A stretch of DNA of 64,000 nucleotides from Actinomycetota bacterium (GCA_009668945.1 SBEH01000005.1:62001-126000); one strand, 5' to 3'. Positions 8,198-16,833 are shown, numbered from the stretch's first letter. Notes: generated by a model from the letters alone, not told the origin. Numbers and translations are program-made.

Positions 8198-9985
8198 GTG
8201 CCACTTCCCGGTCCAGGAAGCGAACTGCGCGTCACGATCGGCGGCGAGGCCGGGTTCGGCATCAAGGCCGCAGGGCAGACGTTGGCGCGTGCGTTCGTGC
8301 ATGCCGGCCTCGAGGTCTTCGACCTCACGGAGTACCCGTCGCTCATCCGCGGTGGGCACAACACCTACACCCTGAGGGTGAGCCCGAACCCAATCTCGAG
8401 CCACGTCGAGAGTGTGGAAGTGCTCATCGCGCTCAACCGCAAGACGGTCGAGCTGGATATCGATCGGCTCGTCCCCGGCGGTGCGGTGATCTTCGATCCG
8501 GACGCCACGAGCGCTGACGACTGGCCCGGCGCCGGCGACGCCCGGGCGGTCCCTGTACCGCTTGCAGCCTTCGCGAAGCAGGCCGGCGGGCCGATCATGG
8601 CGAACACCGTGGCGCTCGGCGCCGCGCTCGCACTCGTGCACTTCCCGCTCGAGTACCTAGCGGACGCGCTAACGGCGCAGTTTGCGCACAAGTCGCCCGA
8701 GATCGCCGAGCAGAACGTCGCTGCCTCTCGTCTCGGCTACGAGCACGTGCGGGCATCCGTGCCCGACTTCTGGCTCTCCATTGCACCGAAGCCGGATGCC
8801 CCGAAGCGCCTGCTCGTTGATGGTAACGAGGCCATCGGGCTTGGTGCGCTTTCGGCTGGAATCGGCTTCTACGCCGCGTACCCGATGACGCCAGCCTCCT
8901 CCCTCCTGCACTTCATGGCTGCACACGAGCGCGACTCGGGCGTGGTGGTGAAGCACACCGAGGACGAGATCGCCGCGATGAACATGGCCGTAGGTGCCGC
9001 CTTCACCGGCGCGCGCGCGATGTGCGCCACCGCAGGCGGGGGCTTTGCGCTCATGGTTGAGGGCTTCGGTATGGCTGGCGTAAGTGAGAGCGCCGTGGTG
9101 GTAGGCGTGTTCACGCGACCAGGTCCGGCCACGGGCCTTCCCACATGGACCGAGCAGAGCGACCTGCGGTACGTCATCCACGCGGCGCAGGGCGAGTTCC
9201 CGCGCGTGGTGCTCGCGCCCGGCGACCGCGCGGACGCGTTCGAGTTCACGTGGCGCGCGTTCAACCTGGCCGACCAGCTGCAGACGCCCGTGGTGATCCT
9301 CGGCGACAGCTACCTCTCGGACAACCGCGAGAGCCTGCCCTACTACGATCTCGACGCGGTGACGATCGACCGCGGTAAGCTCGTGGCCGAGGGCAGTATC
9401 GCTGACCACCCTGAGGCTATAGATGAGGCTGGCCGTTACCTCAGGTACAAGCTTACTGATGACGGCGTCTCGACCCGAGTCCTGCCGGGCGTGACCGGCG
9501 CGATCCAGCTCGGCAACTCGTACGAGCACGACGAGTACGGGTACGGCTCGGCAGGCGAAGCGGCTGACATGCGCGCCGCGCAGAACGAGAAGCGGATGGC
9601 GAAACTCGAGCTTGCGCGCACGCTCGTGCCCCCACCCGCGACCTTCGGTGCACCGCCCGGCGAAGCGGATGTGGCGGTGCTCTTCTTCGGTACCACCAAA
9701 GGCCCGGTGCTCGAGGCGATGCGCTGGATCGAGCCCGACGGCGTGAAGGTTGCCGCCATGCAGGTCGTGGCGCTGTGGCCCTTCCCCGCAGACGACGTCG
9801 CAGCGTTCCTCGGCGCGGCGAAGCGCACGCTCATCGTCGAGGCCAACTACACCGGCCAGCTGCAGGGACTCGTGCGCGAGCAGTGCCTGCGCGACGTGGA
9901 CGCAACACTCCACCGCTACGACGGGCGGCCATTCTCCCCCGAACAGGTCTACGCGAAGCTTGAGGAGGTGGCTAAGAATGCCTGA
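8198..9985 (+). CDS. korA: 2-oxoacid:ferredoxin oxidoreductase, fused gamma-alpha subunit
   Basis: A 595-residue subunit of a KorAB-type enzyme that oxidatively decarboxylates a 2-oxoacid to acyl-CoA and reduces ferredoxin. Residues about 1-185 are the gamma (CoA-handling) domain starting VTIGGEAGFGIKAAGQ. The alpha pyrimidine-binding domain follows with YPMTPASS, and a transketolase C-terminal-like domain ends the protein. The GTG start is chosen from TAAGGAGGCGCCATC. It overlaps korB by 8 bases (ATGCCTGA). No delta ferredoxin subunit is encoded nearby, as usual for two-subunit KorAB. 2-Oxoglutarate is the typical substrate, but pyruvate or branched-chain acids are possible. Confidence 0.9.
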   Translation: MPLPGPGSELRVTIGGEAGFGIKAAGQTLARAFVHAGLEVFDLTEYPSLIRGGHNTYTLRVSPNPISSHVESVEVLIALNRKTVELDIDRLVPGGAVIFDPDATSADDWPGAGDARAVPVPLAAFAKQAGGPIMANTVALGAALALVHFPLEYLADALTAQFAHKSPEIAEQNVAASRLGYEHVRASVPDFWLSIAPKPDAPKRLLVDGNEAIGLGALSAGIGFYAAYPMTPASSLLHFMAAHERDSGVVVKHTEDEIAAMNMAVGAAFTGARAMCATAGGGFALMVEGFGMAGVSESAVVVGVFTRPGPATGLPTWTEQSDLRYVIHAAQGEFPRVVLAPGDRADAFEFTWRAFNLADQLQTPVVILGDSYLSDNRESLPYYDLDAVTIDRGKLVAEGSIADHPEAIDEAGRYLRYKLTDDGVSTRVLPGVTGAIQLGNSYEHDEYGYGSAGEAADMRAAQNEKRMAKLELARTLVPPPATFGAPPGEADVAVLFFGTTKGPVLEAMRWIEPDGVKVAAMQVVALWPFPADDVAAFLGAAKRTLIVEANYTGQLQGLVREQCLRDVDATLHRYDGRPFSPEQVYAKLEEVAKNA

Positions 9986-10865
9986 CGTCACCGAGATCAC
10001 CGGCGCGCTCAAGCCCACGTGGTGCCCGGGGTGCGGCAACTACAGCATGCAGAAGGCGCTCTCCGAGGTGCTCGCCGAGAGCGGCATGCGCTTCGAGGAC
10101 TACGTGATGGTGTGGGGCATCGGCTGCCACGGCAACGGTGCCGACTTCTACGCGTCGCAGGGCTTCCACGGCCTGCACGGCCGGGCGCTTCCGCTGGCGA
10201 CCGGCGTGGCACTCACCAACCCGAACCTCAAGGTCATCGTGGAGATGGGCGACGGCGATGGATACGGCATCGGCGGCAACCACTTCATCCACTCGGTGCG
10301 GCGCAACATCGACCTCACGGCGATCTTCCACAACAACCAGATATACGGCCTCACCACGGGCCAGGCCTCCCCCACGTCGGAGCAGTTCATGCAGACGCCG
10401 AGCACGCCGGGCGGCGTAGTCGAGGAGCCGGTGAACCCGGTGGGCGTGGCGGTTGCGCAGGGAGCGACCTTCGTGGCACGCGGATTCGCGGGCGACGTGG
10501 AGCACCTGAAGAGCCTGTACCGCCAGGCGCTCGCGCACGAGGGGTTCGCGCTGGTGGACGTCTACCAGCCATGCGTGACCTGGAACAAGGTCAACACGTT
10601 CAAATGGTTCCGCGACCGCGTGTACAAGCTCGAGGAGACACCCGGCTACGACCCTACCGACCGCACCGCCGCCTTCGCGATGTCGATGTCGACGTTCCAC
10701 GAGCTCACGTGTGCGCCGGATGAGTGCAAGATTCCCATCGGCGTGTTCTACCGCGAGGAGGACTCGTTCACCTACCAGGACGGCCTGCCGCAGCTTGACA
10801 GGCCGATGTGGCAGCACGCCCAGGCGCCGAGGGACATCTCGGGGATACTCGCGAAGTACGAGTAG
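9978..10865 (+). CDS. korB: 2-oxoacid:ferredoxin oxidoreductase, beta subunit
   Basis: The 295-residue thiamine-diphosphate subunit that pairs with the preceding fused subunit. C16PGC19GN near the N-terminus supplies cysteines for the [4Fe-4S] cluster. The ThDP/Mg2+ signature GDGDGYGIGGNHF runs to FHNNQIYGLTTGQ. The start lies inside korA (AGGAGGTGGCTAAGA then ATG), so translation is coupled. The enzyme is oxygen-sensitive in characterised members, which fits an anaerobic or microaerobic lifestyle and a reductive or partial TCA cycle. Confidence 0.93.
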   Translation: MPDVTEITGALKPTWCPGCGNYSMQKALSEVLAESGMRFEDYVMVWGIGCHGNGADFYASQGFHGLHGRALPLATGVALTNPNLKVIVEMGDGDGYGIGGNHFIHSVRRNIDLTAIFHNNQIYGLTTGQASPTSEQFMQTPSTPGGVVEEPVNPVGVAVAQGATFVARGFAGDVEHLKSLYRQALAHEGFALVDVYQPCVTWNKVNTFKWFRDRVYKLEETPGYDPTDRTAAFAMSMSTFHELTCAPDECKIPIGVFYREEDSFTYQDGLPQLDRPMWQHAQAPRDISGILAKYE

Positions 10866-10880
10866 CGGCGGTAGCGCGGA

Positions 10881-11066
10881 CTACCCGACGAGGCGCACTC
10901 CGGGGAAAGCCGCGTGTGCCTGCCGGTCTGCTGACACAAGTTCGGCGTCCAGCATCGCCGCGATTGCCGGAGCGCATGCGGCGTAGAAGTCGCAGCCTAG
11001 CGCCGCCGCATCGGAATCCTCGTTCTCGAGCAGATCGTCCTGAATGTAGACGTTGACTTCGGCCAC
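10881..11066 (-). pseudogene. Deletion-fused remnant of a VapB antitoxin and VapC PIN toxin
   Basis: The 61-residue reading frame starts MAEVNVYIQDDLLE, like the N-terminus of small VapB-type antitoxins. It then jumps to DFYAACAPAIAAMLDAELVSADRQAHAAFPGVRLVG, which resembles the C-terminal end of a PIN-domain toxin, including its acidic residue and the (T/S)ADR motif. The antitoxin C-terminus and most of the PIN domain are missing, so one in-frame internal deletion could explain it. The start is GTG after GGAGG. Two operator-like repeats survive just upstream. The alternative is a real small protein of unknown function. The VapBC origin is my inference from sequence pattern. Confidence 0.5.
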
Positions 11067-11079
11067 GGTGTCCTCCAGA

Positions 11080-11102
11080 GGTACTACCAGGTAGGTACTA
11101 CC
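11080..11102. promoter_or_regulatory. Tandem operator-like repeats upstream of the VapBC-like remnant
   Basis: Two identical 9-base units GGTACTACC start 14 bases apart (11080-11088 and 11094-11102). Each is a near-perfect palindrome (GGTA-n-TACC). They sit 14-36 bases ahead of the remnant's start codon, the position of a toxin-antitoxin autoregulatory operator. Confidence 0.45.
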
Positions 11103-11150
11103 TTCGGAGCCTACTCCCCTGCGCCCGGATGCACAGACACCCTCCCGGCC

Positions 11151-12392
11151 CTACAGCATGCTCTCCCACCAGCTCGCCAGACGCTCCGCGTGGTGGCCGT
11201 AGACCATCACGATGTGGTTGCCGAGTGGCGCCGATAGCAGGTCGCGCACGTTCCCGCTCGAAAGCGCGATGCGTGCCTGCGTGCGGCAGAGGTTCGCCGC
11301 CGTACCGGTGGCCGTGATCTCGCCTTCGGCAAGCCAGAGCGCGTCGAGCATCGTCCCACCGATCCGCAGGAGCGTGACGGGCCCGAGCGGCAGCGTGCCC
11401 TGGATCCCCACGCCGAGGCCGGACTCGAAGTGCGAGCGCAGGCTGTAACTCTCCACAATCGTGCGTGGCACGGTGCAGTGCGCCAGCAGTACGGAGTTGG
11501 CATCAACATCAACATCCGCCGGGTTCGCCATCCACGGCGTCTGGCTGGTGAGCAAACGCGCCCATACCATGCCGATCGTGCTCACTAGGTCGCCCTCGCA
11601 GCCAGCTACCACGCCGTCGTCGATGAGTTTGGACAGCGCGAAGCAGCCGCTCGTGGAGCGGTTCAGCACGAGGTCGAAGCAGCGCACCGTAAGCGCGTCC
11701 AGGCCGCGCGCCGCCACGAGCGCCCGCATGCCCACGTACACGCGCGCGACGTCGGTGATGTCGTCGTCCGAAGGCTCCACGGTCTCGGCGGCATCGGCGG
11801 CAAACGCGGCCGCGGCGAGCGCGACGTCCTCTGGTGCCGCCGAGTCGATCGCGGCGGTGAGATCCTCCAGCGACACCTCCACGACCTCGGGCCCCCAGAC
11901 CTCGCTGACCACCGCCGGATCGGGCGAACTCGCCACGAGCCAGTCGGACGGAGCACCCACAAGCCCGATGCGCATGGTGCGGAGCTCGGCGCGCACGCGC
12001 ACGTCGTGGAGGGCATCCGAGAGCGCGTGCCAGCCGGCGTCGTCCTCCACGCCGCGCAGGTACACGATCCTCCCCTGAGCGCCGTCCTGCTGCAGCCGCG
12101 CGAGCACCTCAAGGGCGGCCGGGAGCGAGTTGTTGCCCGGGTGCGTCAGGAGCAGCGCGGGCTCACCTGGCGCGTGCGCCTGACGCTCGTCGTGAAGCGC
12201 GAGTAGCGCGCCCTCGGTACCGCCGGTGGCGATCACGTAGACAAGCGGCCCCGCACCGTCGAGGTCATCCGCGCCCCACCGCGTTCCGCGTTGTGACCGC
12301 AGACGCGCCATGTACTGGGCAACGACAGCCTCTTCCTGTCCCGCGCCGGCAAACGGTGGCATCACGGGCACGAATCCGAACGTTGCAGGCAT
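11151..12392 (-). CDS. L-fucose/L-arabinose isomerase-like protein
   Basis: A 413-residue soluble protein. The N-terminal half alternates strand-like and helix-like segments (YVIATGGTEGALLAL, LLTHPGNNSLPAALEVL) as in the first domains of sugar isomerases. The C-terminal half, with SHFESGLGVGIQGTLP, GPVTLLRIGG and GNHIVMVYG, resembles the L-fucose/arabinose isomerase C-terminal domain. I cannot confirm metal ligands, and no sugar transporter, kinase or aldolase is adjacent, so the substrate is open. The start at ATG 12390-12392 follows GAGGAGATCCGCC; an extension upstream would run into the divergent promoter. Confidence 0.6.
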   Translation of the reverse strand: MPATFGFVPVMPPFAGAGQEEAVVAQYMARLRSQRGTRWGADDLDGAGPLVYVIATGGTEGALLALHDERQAHAPGEPALLLTHPGNNSLPAALEVLARLQQDGAQGRIVYLRGVEDDAGWHALSDALHDVRVRAELRTMRIGLVGAPSDWLVASSPDPAVVSEVWGPEVVEVSLEDLTAAIDSAAPEDVALAAAAFAADAAETVEPSDDDITDVARVYVGMRALVAARGLDALTVRCFDLVLNRSTSGCFALSKLIDDGVVAGCEGDLVSTIGMVWARLLTSQTPWMANPADVDVDANSVLLAHCTVPRTIVESYSLRSHFESGLGVGIQGTLPLGPVTLLRIGGTMLDALWLAEGEITATGTAANLCRTQARIALSSGNVRDLLSAPLGNHIVMVYGHHAERLASWWESML

Positions 12393-12439
12393 GGCGGATC
12401 TCCTCGAGTCTGGCATCGGAACGTAAGTGAAGGTACCCC

Positions 12440-12467
12440 TTCGGCACCGAGCCGTTTCAGGTATCCT
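12440..12467 (+). promoter_or_regulatory. Candidate promoter of the transglutaminase-like lipoprotein
   Basis: TTCGGC, 16 bases, then TATCCT, about 48 bases ahead of the start codon in the divergent gap. Both elements are imperfect; the position is right. Confidence 0.35.
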
Positions 12468-12514
12468 CGGCATCGGTGTTGCTGCATCTCGTTCACGATT
12501 CCGACGGAGGCCCG

Positions 12515-13606
12515 ATGCGCCGAGTGCTCGCCACGCTGTTGCTCCTGCCGCTGCTTGCCGCAGTGGGCTGCGGTGGCCTGCCCGAGGGTGTGATCTACCC
12601 GCACATCACCCTCGACCAGACGGTCACGGACGACATCCCGGTCAGCCGAACCTTCACCTTCGAGGGCCAGTCGGTCACTCTCGACGTCACGGTCGACGGG
12701 AGCTTGTACGCTGGCGCAGTCACTGCCGACAAGAGCGTCACACGCTTCGGCGATGCGCACGAGAACGACTGGATAGAGGAGTACTTCCCCGCCTTCGTGG
12801 AGGAAGAGAACCAGGCGCCCTTCTACGACGCGCTGATTGCCGCGCTCCGTCAGGTGCGCGACGCGCGCGGTCTGGACGCCGACCGCTACGCCGAGCTGAT
12901 GGTGGTCTTCGCGCAGTCCCTCACCTACCAGACCGACCCGGTGGATCTCGAGCCCAAGTTCCCGGTGGAGACGTTCGTGGACGGCTTCGGTGACTGCGAC
13001 GACAAGACGCTCATGCTCGCGGGTCTTCTCTCCCGCGAGGGCTACGACGTCGCGATCCTCATGTTCGAGCCCGAGCAGCACGTCGCGCTCGGTATCCGCT
13101 CCGAGGACATCGCCTACCTCGACACGGGCTACGCGTACGTGGAGACCACGGCGCAGGGGTTCGTGGGGATGGTGCCCGACGAGTTCGCCGACGGCGTCGC
13201 CCTGGCGAGCGAGCCGCGCGTCTTCAAGATCGGCGAAGGCGAGACGTCGTACACCGCAGGAGCCCAGGTCCAGGCCATCCTCGACGGTCGCCAGAAGGCG
13301 GTGGCTTCGGCAGAGACGCTCGCCACCAAGATCGCCGAGGCGGACACGAACCTCAACACGTTGCAGGCCGAGCTGACGGCGCTGCAGGATCAGATGAAGA
13401 GCCTCAAGACTGCCAAGCGCTACGACGAGTACAACGCGCTCGTGCCCGAGTACAACGCCAAGGTCGATGCGTTCAACAGGGCCGCGGACGAGCGGAACAC
13501 ACTCGTGGCCGACCACAACGAGCTCGCGGCGCTCGACCAGACGATCGTGCAGGGCCTCGGTAACCGGCCGGCAGCGTACGCGGCGGTGAGGGCGGCGGGG
13601 CTGTAG
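12515..13606 (+). CDS. Lipoprotein with transglutaminase-like cysteine-protease fold
   Basis: A 363-residue secreted lipoprotein. The signal sequence MRRVLATLLLLPLLAAVGC places the lipidated Cys at 19. A transglutaminase-like core follows with C161 in FGDCDDKTLMLAGLL and H189 in EPEQHVALGI, the spacing of the catalytic Cys and His of that superfamily. The last 110 residues (about 255-350) are rich in Ala, Glu, Lys and Leu and probably form a coiled coil. The start is ATG after ACGGAGG. The substrate is unknown; peptidase or crosslinking activity on cell-envelope proteins is possible. It is transcribed alone, ahead of the DJ-1 gene. Confidence 0.7.
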   Translation: MRRVLATLLLLPLLAAVGCGGLPEGVIYPHITLDQTVTDDIPVSRTFTFEGQSVTLDVTVDGSLYAGAVTADKSVTRFGDAHENDWIEEYFPAFVEEENQAPFYDALIAALRQVRDARGLDADRYAELMVVFAQSLTYQTDPVDLEPKFPVETFVDGFGDCDDKTLMLAGLLSREGYDVAILMFEPEQHVALGIRSEDIAYLDTGYAYVETTAQGFVGMVPDEFADGVALASEPRVFKIGEGETSYTAGAQVQAILDGRQKAVASAETLATKIAEADTNLNTLQAELTALQDQMKSLKTAKRYDEYNALVPEYNAKVDAFNRAADERNTLVADHNELAALDQTIVQGLGNRPAAYAAVRAAGL

Positions 13607-13684
13607 GCGCGTCGCGCTTGCGTTCGACGGCTCTTGTGGCCAGGTGGGTATCATCGGGACATCGGCCTTTCCAGGAGGTGGCCC

Positions 13685-14197
13685 GTGACACGAGTGCTGA
13701 TGGTCATCGCTCCCTCGGTCTTCCGCGACGAGGAGTACGCGCAGCCCAAGGCCGTGCTCGAAGCGCGCGGCGCGGAGGTCGTCACTGCGAGCCGCTCGAC
13801 CGGTCCTGCGGTCGGCAAGCTCGGTTTGGTGGCCGAGGCCACGCTGGCCCTTGCCGACGCACACGCCGCCGACTACAGCGCAGTGGTGTTCGTAGGCGGC
13901 GCCGGCGCCGAGACGTACTTCGACGATCCGGTAGCACACGCGCTCGCCCGCTCGGCGCTCGAGAACGGCAAGGTGCTGGCCGCGATCTGCATCGCGCCCT
14001 CGATCCTCGCGCGCACGGGGCTTCTCGACGGTGTTCGGGCGACGGCCTTCCCGAGTCAGCAGACAGACCTCATCTTGCGCGGTGCCATCTGGACCGATCG
14101 AACGGTGGAGGTCGCCGGCCCGATCATCACCGCCAACGGCCCCGAGGCTGCCCGCGACTTCGGCTACGCCATCGGAGATGCCATCGGACTGCCGTAG
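13685..14197 (+). CDS. DJ-1/PfpI family protein
   Basis: A 170-residue class I glutamine-amidotransferase-like protein. The nucleophile elbow is AAICIAPS with C102, and VVFVGGAGAE precedes it, as in DJ-1/PfpI proteins. Members act as peptidases, glyoxalases or deglycase/chaperones, and sequence alone does not separate these. The GTG start at 13685 follows CCAGGAGGTGGCCC. A TATCAT (13649-13654) could be its -10. The rubrerythrin gene begins 25 bases after its stop, suggesting a joint stress-response transcript. Confidence 0.85.
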   Translation: MTRVLMVIAPSVFRDEEYAQPKAVLEARGAEVVTASRSTGPAVGKLGLVAEATLALADAHAADYSAVVFVGGAGAETYFDDPVAHALARSALENGKVLAAICIAPSILARTGLLDGVRATAFPSQQTDLILRGAIWTDRTVEVAGPIITANGPEAARDFGYAIGDAIGLP

Positions 14198-14222
14198 CAC
14201 TCTCCGGAGGAAAGGACGCGTC

Positions 14223-14759
14223 ATGCAGCTTCGCATCTACCGCTGCCGCATCTGCGGCGAGGTCTTCCTCGGATACGTTGCGCCCGAGAACTGCCCGTTC
14301 TGCGGCGCGCACATCGCCTTCCTGGAAGCACCGGAGAAGTACCCGGCAGGCGTGAACGACATCCAACTCACCGAGAGCGAGCGGGCCGACCTCGAAACGT
14401 CGATCGAGGTGGAGCGCTCCAACACTCGCTTCTACCTCGGCATGGCCGAGCGCAAGGACAACGACACGCTTCGCGCCACGTACAAGCGCCTCGCGCGCGT
14501 GGAGGCCGAGCACTGCTCGCTCTTCTGCAAGCTCGCCAAGGTGCCCAAGCCTGCCGATTTGGCGGAGCCGGGCGAGACCACGGGTGCGTGGGCGACCGAC
14601 ATCGAGGAGTCGCTCAGGCGCGAGAACCGCGCGACTGGCCTCTACGTGACGTTTGCCGCGCGGGCGACGTCGCCGAGGCTTGTCGAGGTGTGGACCGAAG
14701 TCGCGGCCGTCGAGGCCGACCACATCACGCTCGACGAGCTCGCGAAGACCTACGTGTAG
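14223..14759 (+). CDS. Rubrerythrin-type protein with N-terminal rubredoxin-like domain
   Basis: A 178-residue protein. The N-terminus has two CxxC knuckles, YRCRICGE and NCPFCGAH, a rubredoxin-like iron site. A four-helix ferritin-like domain follows whose carboxylate motifs (SIEVERSNTRFY, RVEAEHCS, LRRENRATGLY, AVEADH) can hold a diiron centre. The domain order is the reverse of classical rubrerythrin. Such proteins reduce peroxide in anaerobes. The start is ATG after CTCCGGAGGAAAGG. It lies directly behind the DJ-1 gene and convergent with the ABC permease gene, three bases away. Confidence 0.85.
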   Translation: MQLRIYRCRICGEVFLGYVAPENCPFCGAHIAFLEAPEKYPAGVNDIQLTESERADLETSIEVERSNTRFYLGMAERKDNDTLRATYKRLARVEAEHCSLFCKLAKVPKPADLAEPGETTGAWATDIEESLRRENRATGLYVTFAARATSPRLVEVWTEVAAVEADHITLDELAKTYV

Positions 14760-14761
14760 CC

Positions 14762-15529
14762 CTAGAGTTCCCGCTTCCGGAACACGGCAACCGCGCCTGC
14801 CACGCAGGCCGCGGTGAGCGCGAGCGTGACGAGAATCGGCCAGCCGAGCGAGGGCGCCTCGCCGAGCAGTGTCGCGTTCGGCGCACCCACGAGGCCCGAC
14901 GGCGTGTAGTCGAGCGCCGGTTTCCAGATGGCTGCGATGCTCAGGAGGATGTACGCAAGGAAGCCGAGTCCTGCCGCGCCCGCCTGAGAGTCGAACGTCG
15001 CCGACAGCATCTCCATGAGCGCGACGAAGAGCATCGCGAGTACGAGCCACGCCCCCGTCGCCTGCGCAAGCGGCTCCAGAGGCGCCTCGGCGAAGACCGC
15101 GTAAGTGACGCCCCACGTGGCGAGCGCGCCCGCCACCACGGGCACCGTCACCAGCGCCGCCTGTGAGATGAACTTGGCGATCACGAACGACATTCGTGAC
15201 AGCGGCTTGGTGAGCACGAGCGCCGCCGTGCCCGCCTTCTTCTCACTCGAGATGATGCCGCCGAACATGATGATCACCACGAACAGCACCATCTGCGAGA
15301 GGTTCTTCGTCCACTGCGCGTATGCGTCCACGTACGTGGGATCCGGCAGCTGGATGACCACACCGGACTGCTGGTCGGCCATGAGCGAGCCGAGGAGCTC
15401 CGGCGTGATCTTTGCGAGGACGGGTCCCGTGAGCGCGAATAGCAGCACGATGCCCGGAAGCACCCAGATCCGCCACGTGCGGAGGATCTCGCGCAACTCC
15501 TTGCCGAGGAACGCATTGAAGCCACCCAC
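14762..15529 (-). CDS. ABC-2 type transporter permease
   Basis: A 255-residue protein with about six hydrophobic segments and a long external loop after the first, typical of ABC-2 permeases. The motif region FGGIISSEKKAGTAALVLTK corresponds to the conserved cytoplasmic coupling part (family form: ERExGT). The GTG start follows the ATPase stop with no gap (TAG GTG). With the preceding ATPase it should form an exporter, substrate unknown. Confidence 0.85.
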   Translation of the reverse strand: MGGFNAFLGKELREILRTWRIWVLPGIVLLFALTGPVLAKITPELLGSLMADQQSGVVIQLPDPTYVDAYAQWTKNLSQMVLFVVIIMFGGIISSEKKAGTAALVLTKPLSRMSFVIAKFISQAALVTVPVVAGALATWGVTYAVFAEAPLEPLAQATGAWLVLAMLFVALMEMLSATFDSQAGAAGLGFLAYILLSIAAIWKPALDYTPSGLVGAPNATLLGEAPSLGWPILVTLALTAACVAGAVAVFRKREL

Positions 15530-16456
15530 CTAGCCCTCGCCTCCCACCAGGTCGACGAAGACTTCCTCTAGCGAGACCTCGCCCGCCTCCATCCGCACGA
15601 GCCCCACGCCGCGCTCGGCCACCGCAGCCGGGATCGCCCGGCGTGCGGCGTCCAGATTGCTCACCGCGATCGAGAACGCGCCGTTCTCGGTGCGCTGCAC
15701 TTCCGAAGCCCACGGCTCCGCCGCGAAGCGGCTCGCCAACTCATCGGCAGCCTCAGTCACCTCCACCACGAGGCGCGAGGCGCTGTAGCGGTCCTTGAGT
15801 TCGCCGATCGGCGCCTGCGTGACCACAAGGCCCTCGTTCAGGATCGCCACCGTGTCGCACACGCGTTCCACGTCGGCCAGGATGTGGGTGGAGAAGAACA
15901 CGGTCGTGCGCCCGCCGAGCGAGGCGATCATGTCGAGCACTTCCTTGCGCCCGATCGGGTCGAGCGCCGAGGTCGGCTCGTCGAGCATCAGCAGCTTGGG
16001 CGCGTTGATGAGCGCCTGCGCCACACCGAGCCGCTGCTTCATGCCACGCGAGTAGCCGCCGATCTTGGTAGCCACGCCACCGAGGCCGGCGAGATCGAGC
16101 AGTGCCTCCACGCGGGCATCGAGCGTCTTCCCGGACAGGCCGAAGAGCCGCCCAGCGAACCGCAGGAACTCGGGCGCCGTCATCCAGCCGTAGTAGCCGG
16201 GCACGTCTGGCAGGAAACCGATATCAGCGCGCACGGCGTTGGTGGCGCTCACGACGTCACGACCGAAGACTCGCGCCTCGCCAGCGGTGGGACGCGCGAG
16301 CCCGGTCAGCACGCGAAGCGTCGTGGTCTTCCCGGCACCGTTCGGGCCGAGAAAGCCGAAGATGGAGCCTTCGGCCACCTCGAGGTCCACACCGTCCAGC
16401 GCACGCTTCTCGCCGTAGACCTTCGTGAGACCGGCGATCGAGATTGCTGCGGTCAC
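15530..16456 (-). CDS. ABC transporter ATP-binding protein
   Basis: A 308-residue ATPase. Walker A is GPNGAGKTTT, the signature YSRGMKQRLGVAQ, Walker B LLMLDEPTSALD, and the H-loop is in FFSTHIL. The roughly 80-residue C-terminal extension is typical of DrrA/NatA-type exporters. The GTG start overlaps the upstream membrane-protein stop as GTGA (16453-16456), so three genes form one coupled operon: small membrane protein, ATPase, permease. Confidence 0.92.
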   Translation of the reverse strand: MTAAISIAGLTKVYGEKRALDGVDLEVAEGSIFGFLGPNGAGKTTTLRVLTGLARPTAGEARVFGRDVVSATNAVRADIGFLPDVPGYYGWMTAPEFLRFAGRLFGLSGKTLDARVEALLDLAGLGGVATKIGGYSRGMKQRLGVAQALINAPKLLMLDEPTSALDPIGRKEVLDMIASLGGRTTVFFSTHILADVERVCDTVAILNEGLVVTQAPIGELKDRYSASRLVVEVTEAADELASRFAAEPWASEVQRTENGAFSIAVSNLDAARRAIPAAVAERGVGLVRMEAGEVSLEEVFVDLVGGEG

Positions 16457-16833
16457 TGCGCGACATCCTCCTCGGCGGCATCGCTTTCGGCCACAGGCGC
16501 ATCAAACTCGACCGGAGGCGCTCCATACAGGACATCCGCGGCGCGTGCGGCGCGGTCACCGGCAGCCTGTGCGCCCGGCGCGGCCGATGCCAGCGGGTCT
16601 GTCGCGGCGGCCGGCTTGCGGCCGGCTGCGAGGAAGACGATCGCACCGATGAGGTTCACGAACAGGATGATGAGGACCCACGGCCACTTCTTGCCGAACA
16701 CCAGCCGCTCGTCGGGCGTCTTGAGGAGCTTGATGAGTGCGTAGACCTCCACCGAGATCTGGATCACCGCAAGGACTCCGAAGAGCAGCCACATCCACAC
16801 AGGCACCTCTGACAGCGGCACGTTGGAACTCAT
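16453..16833 (-). CDS. Small membrane protein with PLDc_N-like domain
   Basis: A 126-residue protein with two membrane helices, about 12-34 (VWMWLLFGVLAVIQISVEVY) and 48-68 (KWPWVLIILFVNLIGAIVFL). This matches the short PLDc_N module found at the start of cardiolipin synthases and as stand-alone bacterial proteins. The remaining 55 residues are Ala/Pro/Asp-rich and likely disordered. There is no phospholipase HKD motif. It is coupled to the ABC ATPase, suggesting an accessory role in export. The start at ATG 16831-16833 is used because longer versions would run into the macrodomain gene. Confidence 0.7.
   Translation of the reverse strand: MSSNVPLSEVPVWMWLLFGVLAVIQISVEVYALIKLLKTPDERLVFGKKWPWVLIILFVNLIGAIVFLAAGRKPAAATDPLASAAPGAQAAGDRAARAADVLYGAPPVEFDAPVAESDAAEEDVAQ

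Noticed and set aside
8669-10039. 456-codon minus-strand frame opposite korA
   Set aside because: Antisense shadow of the korA coding sequence with His/Arg-rich content and no ribosome site or motif.
12362-14236. 624-codon minus-strand open frame
   Set aside because: It runs antisense to the lipoprotein, DJ-1 and rubrerythrin starts and reads as a composition-biased string rich in Arg, His, Glu and Val, typical of a shadow frame in GC-rich DNA.
16453-16833. Phospholipase D or cardiolipin synthase
   Set aside because: Only the short two-helix N-terminal module is present; no HKD motifs.
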